Shown here: in pieces, positions 53,901 to 61,014 of the stretch | How the letters are laid out: each line of letters begins with the position of its first letter | Position numbering within the stretch: the stretch's first letter is position 1 | NCBI GenBank assembly: GCA_034440575.1 | Contig: JAOTOL010001393.1 | Span: forward strand, 208,501-272,500 | Source of the DNA: Imbricaverruca yamaguchii | Taxonomy: Eukaryota; Arthropoda; Thecostraca; Neoverrucidae | Reading direction: 5' to 3' | Length of the DNA stretch: 64,000 nt | Position numbers and translations under genes: made by a program | The notes under the pieces: generated by a model | What the model was told of the DNA's origin: nothing | What the model saw: only the letters and a program-made list of their open reading frames with translations | The model's database searches: none

Positions 53901-56900
53901 GGCTGCTCCGCCATGTGTTATGTACTCGTGTGTGGTGGCGAATGTGATGGGGCTGCTCCGCCATGTGCTATGTATGCGTGTGTGGTGGCGAATGTGGTGG
54001 GTGAGGTGTCGGGAGTTTGTCACCGCCCCCGTCATCTGTCCTCAGTGTCCAATGGGTGCTGGCATCGCGCTGGCTCACAAGTACAACAAAACTGGCAACA
54101 TCTGTCTGACACTGTACGGAGACGGAGCAGCCAACCAGGTGAGTGGACTGGGCGACCCAAACGGTGAGACTGGTTCACTTCTCGTCAGCCTATTCACGCC
54201 GTAGAACACTTCAGGCATGTCCTCTGTTGCATGTCTTACCCAGCTAGCTGCCTCTGAAACTGCGGCAAGACGAAGCCTTTCGCAAGCATACGGGGGCGGA
54301 AGTCATTCTCCTAAATCGGGAAATGTCTGCATTGTACTCTAAATTTGCCCCCAAAGCAAAATTAGGAAACTATTGATATCTCCTTGGCAGTTGCGTTGAT
54401 AGTGGCTGTTAAAGTTGTATAGGAGCTTAATCTGCAGCAATGCAGATCCTGTCAAAACTTGGTATAGCCAAGTGCAATTTTCGTTGATTATGATTAATCG
54501 TGATCATGACGAGGTCGTCTTACACAGCCAGCCAGGTGAGGTGGATGGTACTTGGAAGACGTCAGAGGCGAAAGTGAGGTCAGCGGTTATAATTAGGCTG
54601 TGTTGCCCTCCGCTAGTCCGTCCGTGTGTGCCGTCCCTGCCAGACAATGTGACATCGGTGTATGCACTTCCGATGCCTGGTCTGCACTGCAGGGTCAGCT
54701 ATTCGAGGCGATGAACATGGCTGGACTGTGGGACCTACCTGTCATCTTCATCTGCGAGAACAACCACTACGGCATGGGTACTTCTATGTCGCGATCTTCA
54801 CACAACTCCGATTACTACACACGCGGAGACCACATCCAGGGTATTAAGGTGGGTTGCTGACCGCCTGAGACCTTGTCGGCTGGGGTCTGCTGCGCATCCG
54901 GGATCAGCGAGGGCTGAACAGCTGGGGTCGGGCTGTGACTAATGTCAGCTGGGGTTGGTTAGTTGTGGCTTTACGATGCATTCAGTAGCTGAGGCCATAT
55001 GGCGTCGCTTGCGTCTCACACTCACATCGCGGGGAATCAAACCCGTACCTCTGGTATGCCAGACGCTCAGCTTAACTACTGAGCTGACAACGCCCCTGTC
55101 AGCTGGAGTTGGCCTGCGCCTGGGTCGTCAGCTGGGCTCGGACTTTGACTGATGTCAGTTCGCAGTAGACTGCGCATCTACCATTGTTCGTTGGTATATT
55201 GGGTGATTCACGACGCACTATATGCACATTCACGGCTAATGGCGCCTCTCACACTGTTTCGCCGGTGGGCTGCCGGATTGGGAAATGTCCCCGGCGGCGC
55301 TAGTGTCGAACCCGGGACCTTTGGTACCCGGAGCCCAACACCTTAACCACTCGGCCATCCCCGCCCCGCATTTAGCGTTGTCATCTGGAGCCAAAATGAA
55401 TCATCACATCAGTCGGGAGATGACTTGGACTTGACTGCTTGGAGGTGGGAGGGGGCCTCTTCGGCTTGGACTTGGGTTTGTCCAGAGCATGTCTATGATA
55501 CCAGGTGCCAGTACGGATCGGTGTAAGATTGATGCTGATTTCGTTGCTGTTCAGCTGCTACGGGGAGGAGGGGGGGGAATTTGAGCAAGTGTATGTAAAC
55601 GTTCTATATCTGTATCCTTACTTTCGCATGGCTGTTCGAATTCGTGAGGATCCGTACTGTGGGATGGTGAAGCTACTAGTTTACCATAATGTCTAAAAAC
55701 GTGTTTGTTTGTTTATTGGGTGGTTCACGACGCCCTTTGTGCATCTTCACGGCCAAATGCGCCGCCCACATTGCTATTTAAAAAAGCGTGAGTTTCTGGT
55801 CGCTCCGTTTTTTGGCCAATGGATCTTTTCGCTTTCACCCAAAGAAACTTTGAACTGTTTAGTTCAGTTTGTACCATCCATATTTTGTCACTATATTTGG
55901 CGAAACAAGAGCGTACTACATGCAATATCACTTGCTGTTTCTCGAAATTTGCACCAGTGGCGCCTTTGAAGCATGTTCAATTTTCCTCTTTCAAATAACA
56001 ATTTATTCTGTCCCTCAAAGCATATTTGGAACCTGACCTCTGTTCGAACCCCTGCTGCCATGACCTGTACATGAGAGGCAGCCGTGAAAAGTGCAGACCG
56101 CGCAAACACAGCTGTCATGGCCGAGCTGTAGATGAGCGGTGGTTATACATAGCGTAGGCCTCACAAGCCTACTGTTTATGCAGACTTGCCGGTCACAAGC
56201 CGGCCAGCTAAGTCCGTGTGTGTGACCGGGCCCGGTCAGCGCCATGACGCCGTTCACTGAAGGAGACTGGGCCGTAGGTGGATGGCATGGACGTGCTGGC
56301 TGTGCGGGAAGCTACCCGCTGGGCGGCCGAACAGTGTCGTACCGGCAACGGACCCGTCGTCATGGAAACCGAGACATACAGGTGAGAAAGACGCAGCTGC
56401 TGTTGAGCTCAGACCCTGAGTGTGCATAGAGCGCCAGGATCTAGAATGCTTAGTGCCTGGGTCTACAGTGCCCTTCTCTTCTGATCTGGTAACGCTAATA
56501 GTCAACTCTGTCGAAATACTTGCAATGGGCTGATGTTTGGCAATGTGCACACTGTACACGGTAAGTAATTTTCAGCAATCACCGGAACCACACCGGTTCC
56601 AGTAGTGGATATAGCAGCTACTCGCTATGCGTACAAATTGTTTGTTTCTTTATTGGTTGGTTCACGACACACTTTATGCACATTCACGGCTAATGGCGCC
56701 GCCCACACTGTTTCGCCGGCGGGCCGCGGGATTGGGAAATGTCCTGAGTGGCGCTAGAGTCGAACCCGGGACCTTTGGTACCCATAGCCCGACACCTTAA
56801 CCACTCGGCCATCCCCGCCCCTATGCGTACAAATTGAAGCTCATTGCTTCCGTGGTGTGCAATCTAGTTTTTACTGGAATATTTGTATACTGCGAGGAGT

Positions 56901-57340
56901 GCCGGGGTTCTCGCTGACCCGGCTGAGGCTCTGGCTGACCTAACCAGGATTCTGACTGACCTGGCTGAGGTTTTGACTGTCCTGACTGGGGTTTTGGTTG
57001 ACCTGGCTGTGGTTTCGACTGACCTGACTGGGGTTCTGGTTGACCTGACCGGTTTTGACTAATCTGGCTTTGGTTCGGACTTACCTGGCTTGAGTTCGGA
57101 GAAACTTGACTAAGGTTCAGACTGACCTGACGAATTCCGACTAACCTGGTTGGCATTTAGACTGGCCCAGCTAAGATTCTAGTTGGCCTGGGTAAAATCT
57201 GGCCTGGCCTCGGGATTAACATTATTGGTTTTCATCAGGTGTTTGCGATGTCCAATCGAGTGCGGTAGGATGTCGAAATTTTCCATAAGCTTTCGTCGGA
57301 AAGCAATAGGATACTTCTCCTTCTCATCACGTTTTGTTTC

Positions 57341-57410
<70 letters not shown>

Positions 57411-59216
57411 CCGAGTCATTGTGTCTGGGGGTAAGTGCATGGCAGATCGCGTTATGGGTAGCCGCACTATATGGTAGTGTATGATGAGATGCGGGCGTGT
57501 CATTGTCAATAATGTACGTTGTAGTTCTAAAGTTACGGACCCAGGACCGTTTTAAGCATGAAATACTACTTGCCTAAAACGCGCATCTATAAGCATGACG
57601 CTAAAATGTATTTGTAAATCATGTCGATTCGCCTCGGTAAGTGGTATGCTCCACCTGTCTGTGGGAGACATTGGCTACTGGCTGGCGCGAGTGCCGGCAG
57701 TGGTCCGACTGACGTTTGGTGTGCTGCGCGATCGGACGCAGGTACTCTGGACACTCGATGTCCGACCCCGGCACGTCGTACCGGACACGTGCAGAGGTCC
57801 AGGAGGTGCGCCAGAATCGCGACCCCATCACCTCGTTCCGGGAGAAGATCCTCGCCGCAGAACTGGTCTCCTCCGACGAACTCAAGGTCAGCTCTCCAGG
57901 GTGTGGAAAATAATATTCAGTCGAGCATCAGTTGTAATAAGTGAAGTTCTTGAATTTCTGGTAATAATAATGCATGATGCAGTAATGTGCTAACATTATT
58001 ACAGTGCGATTGCAGCAGGTTTGTGTAATGCTTAGTTCCACAAATGAAGGCATCCGTGTTCCCTCCATTTCGCTCTCTTGGTTTCTTTCGATAGGCACTT
58101 ACATGAAGCTGCGCAAAACATACATTTTCCTGTACACACACACACATATATATATGTCATGCACATGAATTTCGGAATATTGTCACACTACCGCCTCCTC
58201 TGACATAGCATCTATACCTCCAACGTAACCATCGCCGGCACAATTATGTTATCTATGTTGTGAGCAGATTACAAATGCGTTCTCGAAAGCGCATTGTGTG
58301 TATGTTGTCTTGGAGTAGAGTTAAGATAGACAGTGGCCAATTTTAAGTTGCTCCCAGTAAACTTTGTAGTGTTGTGCTGTCGGTCTTATTCATTAGCCCG
58401 TTATTTCAGATAGATGTTAAAATGTTGAAATATCATAAGGTGTAATATGTCGAAATTGGTACAGCAAGGTGTGGAAATCACAATGAAAATAATGCTGTTT
58501 AAAATACTTCGGTCTTTAAATCCAAGTTTTCAGATAATTGCGTACATATATCTACCCGTTTTGCGTGTTTCGGGAGGTACCTAACTTGAGAATACCGATA
58601 TCAACGATAACAATACAAATGTCTATGCCATAAATTGGTATTGTATAACGTACCATATCATAGGTCATCCTTTTACCTGGAATTGCGCTACGGAATGCTC
58701 GTTATCATGGTCCCGGATCCGTTATAGTGAGCACAAGCATGACACTTATAAACGGGATACTGATTGAAACAAAGCATGAAGACTTCACAAGCATACATCA
58801 AGGAGAAAAATGTCGATACTTACTTGGGAAGGATGTTAATTCAGTGCTCAGTAAGTGGTATATTCCATCCTATTTCTCGAATAATCAATCCCTATTACAG
58901 ACAACGTCCGCAGTAGCTGTAAGATTTTTGCATGACGCGTCGGTACAAACGTGTGTCGCTTGAGCGGTTGTGCGAGTCCAACATCGTGGGTCAACGCACT
59001 TCATCGTGTTGATCATCTCTCCAGGAGATGGACACAGAGATCCGGAAGGACATCGACGACGCCGTGCGTGAGGCCAAGTCTGATCCGGAGATCGGTATCG
59101 AGCACCTGTCGTACGACATCTGGAGCGACGACCTGGGCCACGACCAGGTGCGGGGAGTGTCGCCCTACAGCCAGCTGCAGCACAAGGCCACCGGCCGGGC
59201 GGTTAATAGCAAGTGA
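50821..59216 (+). CDS. PDHA1: Pyruvate dehydrogenase E1 subunit alpha, mitochondrial (eight exons; N-terminal exon not certain)
   Basis: The gene encodes the alpha subunit of the E1 component of the mitochondrial pyruvate dehydrogenase complex (thiamine-diphosphate-dependent decarboxylation of pyruvate, alpha2beta2 with PDHB). Exons: 50821-50994, 52687-52794, 53256-53366, 54046-54138, 54693-54848, 56278-56381, 57742-57886, 59025-59216. All introns are GT..AG, phases fit, and the joined reading is open for about 360 residues. The thiamine-diphosphate motif is present as YGDGAANQ (exon D) and FICENN (exon E). The substrate region [20 protein letters not shown] and the regulatory loop [16 protein letters not shown] carry both loop serines phosphorylated by PDH kinases in mammals. 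The residue matching mammalian site 3 is Asn (SSHNSDYY), as in Drosophila from memory. The presequence is missing or lies at 43507. No AATAAA was noticed downstream. SINEs and minisatellites fill the introns. Confidence 0.95.
51496..51655 (+). repeat. tRNA-derived SINE, second type (in PDHA intron)
   Basis: Head GGGCGCGTCAGTAGCTCAGT GGTGAAGC (A box) and GGTTCGACTCCC (B box, 51550-51561), then a body with TGCCAGGGTGAGAGGCAGGC and an AT-rich tail. It is not a functional tRNA: the arms do not fold to a full cloverleaf and a SINE body follows. Confidence 0.75.
52687..52794 (+). CDS. PDHA1: PDHA exon B
   Basis: Acceptor CCTTGACCCCTGCCACAG|GAGGCT, donor CAG|GTGCTT, 36 codons, phase 0. It contains [20 protein letters not shown] and [11 protein letters not shown], the segment after the GQEA block in the family. 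Confidence 0.95.
53256..53366 (+). CDS. PDHA1: PDHA exon C
   Basis: Acceptor GTTGTGTGACAG|GTGCTA, donor CAG|GTACGT, 37 codons, phase 0. [28 protein letters not shown] and NGIVGAQ are near-invariant in E1 alpha subunits and line the active site. Confidence 0.95.
53530..54001 (+). repeat. Minisatellite, 50 bp unit, in PDHA intron C-D
   Basis: Unit GCGTGTGTGGTGGCGAATGT GATGGGGCTG CTCCGCCATG TGCTATGTAT, about four and a half copies at 53775-54001 plus a diverged copy before the SINE. A period of 50 is not a multiple of three, so the ORFs crossing it are not coding. It ends about 45 bp before exon D. Confidence 0.9.
53605..53768 (+). repeat. tRNA-derived SINE, third type, inserted in a minisatellite
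   Basis: Head GGGACTAGCAGTCTAGGAAT, B box GGGTTCGAGTCTC (53657-53669), then a body with GACCAATCGTCGTGAGAGAT and a tail of AAAACCAACGACCACCACCAC. It splits a 50-bp repeat array whose units lie on both sides (53530-53604 and 53770-54001). Confidence 0.65.
54046..54138 (+). CDS. PDHA1: PDHA exon D
   Basis: Acceptor CATCTGTCCTCAG|TGTCCA, donor CAG|GTGAGT, 31 codons, phase 0. It reads [13 protein letters not shown] ... [12 protein letters not shown] and carries the GDG half of the thiamine-diphosphate motif. The first residue is Cys where most relatives have Val. Confidence 0.95.
54693..54848 (+). CDS. PDHA1: PDHA exon E
   Basis: Acceptor GTCTGCACTGCAG|GGTCAG, donor AAG|GTGGGT, 52 codons, phase 0. 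It reads [20 protein letters not shown] then [11 protein letters not shown] and [13 protein letters not shown], and carries the NN half of the cofactor motif. The segment [12 protein letters not shown] has Asn at the mammalian phosphorylation site 3. Confidence 0.95.
54980..55096 (-). repeat. tRNA-derived SINE head, second type, minus strand
   Basis: Reverse complement GGGCGTTGTCAGCTCAGTAG TTAAGC (A box) and GGGTTTGATTCCC (B box), like the copy at 51496. It interrupts a GTCAGCTGGGGTNGGNCTG repeat that lies at 54865-54965 and 55098-55157. Confidence 0.7.
55185..55367 (-). repeat. tRNA-derived SINE (Ser/Leu-type head), copy 2
   Basis: Minus-strand head GGGATGGCCGAGTGGTTAAG, B box GGGTTCGACAC, body GACATTTCCCAATCC, and an end with CGTGAATCACCCAAT. 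It lies in the PDHA intron between exons E and F. Confidence 0.85.
55703..55775 (-). repeat. tRNA-derived SINE (Ser/Leu-type), copy 3, 5'-truncated
   Basis: Only the body and tail part is present (TTTGTTTATTGGGTGGTTCA on the plus strand, then CGACGCCCTTTGTGCATCTT). The tRNA head is missing. Confidence 0.8.
56278..56381 (+). CDS. PDHA1: PDHA exon F
   Basis: Acceptor GACTGGGCCGTAG|GTGGAT, donor CAG|GTGAGA, 34 codons plus two bases. It reads [20 protein letters not shown] then [14 protein letters not shown](R). Confidence 0.95.
56641..56820 (-). repeat. tRNA-derived SINE (Ser/Leu-type), copy 4, with perfect 16-bp target duplication
   Basis: A full 180-bp copy flanked by CTATGCGTACAAATTG at 56625-56640 and again at 56821-56836. 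On the minus strand the A box is TGGCCGAGTGG and the B box GGTTCGACTCT; the element ends AACCAACCAATAAAGAAACA. It lies in the PDHA intron between exons F and G. The intact duplication marks a fairly recent insertion. Confidence 0.95.
56910..57200 (+). repeat. Minisatellite, ~21 bp unit, in PDHA intron F-G
   Basis: Diverged copies of TGACCTGGCTGNGGTTNTGAC. With a 21-bp period, the minus strand stays open for 111 codons and gives a Pro/Gln/Ser repeat (SGQPKPQ units). It is intronic and not treated as a gene. Confidence 0.8.
57344..57407. repeat. Microsatellite (TA)n in PDHA intron
   Basis: About 64 bp of pure TA. Confidence 0.95.
57742..57886 (+). CDS. PDHA1: PDHA exon G (regulatory phosphorylation loop)
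   Basis: Acceptor GCGATCGGACGCAG|GTACTC, donor AAG|GTCAGC, one base plus 48 codons. It reads (R)[19 protein letters not shown] then [17 protein letters not shown]. Both loop serines ([10 protein letters not shown]) that PDH kinases phosphorylate in mammals are kept. Confidence 0.95.
58435..58895 (+). repeat. ~450 bp interspersed repeat, copy in last PDHA intron
   Basis: AGGTGTAATATGTCGAAATT...ACAGCAAGGTGTGGAAAT at one end and CAGTAAGTGGTATATTCCAT then TTTCTCGAATAAT at the other. Same order as the copies at 24.5, 25.5, 41.4 and 42.4 kb. Confidence 0.65.
59025..59216 (+). CDS. PDHA1: PDHA exon H (C-terminal)
   Basis: Acceptor GATCATCTCTCCAG|GAGATG, 63 codons and TGA. It reads [20 protein letters not shown] then [18 protein letters not shown] and [10 protein letters not shown], the helical C-terminus of the family, ending RAVNSK. 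Confidence 0.95.
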   Translation, partial: EMDTEIRKDIDDAVREAKSDPEIGIEHLSYDIWSDDLGHDQVRGVSPYSQLQHKATGRAVNSK

Positions 59217-59309
59217 ACCGACCCGCACAGTCGAAACCGTGTGCAGTGCTGGCATGTTGCCTGGTAGTCGGTTCCGAGCGGCCAGCGGGCCCGTCGTGGC
59301 GTGGCAGCC

Positions 59310-59730
59310 GACGCGTCTGATGCGGTCACGACAGCAGCTAGCGTACCGACAGCCGCCGCGACAGCAGCTGGTGCACCGGCAGCGGCTGCGACAGCGGTCA
59401 CGACAGCAGCTGGTGCACCGGAAGCGGCTGCGACAGCGGTCACGACAGCAGCTGGTGTACCGGAAGCGGCTGCGACAGCTAGTGTACCGGCAGCAGCCAC
59501 GACAGCAGCTGGTGCATCGGCAGCGACCACGACAGCAGCTGGTGCACCGGCAGCGGCGACGACAGCAGCTGGTGCACCGGCAGCGGCCACCACAGCAGCT
59601 GGTGCATCGGCAGCGGCCCCGACAGCAGCTGGTGCACCGGCAGCGGCGCCGACAGCAGCTGGTGCACCGGCAGGGGCCACGACAGCAGCTGGTGCACCGG
59701 CAGGGGCCGCGACAGCACCTGGTGTGTGAT
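59310..59730 (+). repeat. Minisatellite, 30 bp unit, just downstream of PDHA stop
   Basis: Unit GACAGCAGCTGGTGCACCGG CAGCGGCCAC, about thirteen copies. Some early units are extended by 12 bp (GCGACAGCGGTC). It begins about 100 bp after the PDHA stop codon, so it lies in the 3' UTR or just beyond. The 30-bp period lets several frames stay open on both strands, giving Ala/Thr/Pro/Gly or Gln/Arg repeats. No start, signal or domain supports a separate gene. Confidence 0.9.
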
Positions 59731-60921
59731 GCGGTCGCGGCACGTTGCCCGCGAGGCGGTGCAATCGGTCTCCTGGATGCACGGCGTGTACGCACTGGCC
59801 ATTGTCGACAAGCCGGTGGTGTAGTGGCCGGCGATGCTGCCCGAAGTCCGTGTCGTGAGCCCAGGTTGTTTGGGCGGCCACTGACTTGGACATGTCAAGG
59901 AAGAAAAGCTTATGCCTCGCTTGGGCCAGTGCAATTTTTGTCTTCACCTCAGACTGGTTCGAATCCGCACACGCGATAATCTTTTTTTACTAGAAGCCCG
60001 CACCGAACGCGCTCCGTGGGTGTTGCTCGGCTTTCGATGGTTTGTGTGTGCGTGTATGCCGGCGTCCGATGCAGCGACGGTGCAATTGAAACTGCTCGCT
60101 CCCAGGCTTTGTTTCGGCCTGGATTGTTGGGCCGAGCTTTGTGCGACTGACGTCATTGGCCATCTCATCAAGGCTAAGGCATTGATTGTCTAGGCGCCCT
60201 AATGCCCAAATATATAAGGCGAAGGTCTGGTGTCTTCGGAAATATAGTATTTGTGTTGCTGCAGTGATGTTTGACGTCGACGTGGCTGCTCGAACAGCCA
60301 CCGGGGATAGCCACATGACGGCCGTGCCGGTGAAGGTCGCCCGAAGCACGGTCAGCTGACGTCCCTCAGTAAACACGTATTCTGATAAAACATCCGCCTC
60401 GCTTTGTCGGCGGGAATGCACTGTCGTCAATGTGGGATAAGAGATGCCTACATTATATTACATTCGACAATTGTAGACGGAAAACGTGCAATCAGCATTA
60501 GGTCGATCGGATGCAATCGAGCCACAACGAAATCTAGACTGGTTCACCATAGCGGCAGGTGCGACAACAAAAGGAAACTGGGGACCATATCCAGCACACT
60601 CATCTCGGGGAGATGAGACTGATTGGGCCTGTGTTTCGACAATGGATAGCCTCACATCGGACATGACAAAAATAAGGAAAATGTGCATACAGACATTCCC
60701 GCATACAAACGCTCCGCATAGCGTGTCAAAGCAAGCCATAGATTACACTTAGGTTTTCAAACACCACGATTTTTCGAGCATTCGCATCATACACGGCGGA
60801 TCTGCATGCTTTGTCGCTATATTTTTTTTGTACCGCATGTCACGAGCCATGATCGCATGCCACGAGTCATGACCAATCAACAGCCATGATCTCCCTGGAT
60901 TCGCCGACTCGCTGATTATGG
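59731..60921. other. Intergenic stretch between PDHA and the DAXX-like gene
   Basis: No gene, RNA or repeat array recognised. A minus-strand ORF of 146 codons (59990-60430) has no domain. No AATAAA for either gene was noticed on its coding strand. Confidence 0.4.
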
Positions 60922-61014
60922 TCATCGGCGTTTGTCCTCTGGGTTCAGGCGGGACCGCTTACGTCTAGGGGAAGACGAGGCTGTGTCTGCACGATCCATC
61001 AGCCCTGAGCCGTT
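60922..61014 (-). CDS. DAXX: DAXX-like exon 3 (probable C-terminal exon)
   Basis: Acceptor CCACGTTGCAG|AACGGC, 30 codons and TGA. It reads NGSGLMDRADTASSSPRRKR then SRLNPEDKRR. The basic SPRRKRSR segment resembles a nuclear localisation signal, as human DAXX also has near its C-terminal half. An alternative acceptor (GGCTCAG|GGCTGA, exon from 61004) pairs in phase with the alternative donor of exon 2 and gives nearly the same protein. Supported by phase and composition only. Confidence 0.5.
   Translation of the reverse strand, partial: NGSGLMDRADTASSSPRRKRSRLNPEDKRR

Noticed and set aside
53652..54204. Cys/Val/Met-rich ORFs upstream of PDHA exon D
   Set aside because: They run through a 50-bp minisatellite and a SINE; the period is not a multiple of three and only 54046-54138 is a real exon.
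56821..57156. 111-codon Pro/Gln/Ser repeat ORF on the minus strand
   Set aside because: Translation of a 21-bp intronic minisatellite within the PDHA gene, antisense to it.
59301..59795. Long open frames giving Ala/Thr-rich, Gln/Arg-rich or Cys/Arg-rich repeat proteins
   Set aside because: All frames are kept open by the 30-bp minisatellite; there is no start context, signal or domain.
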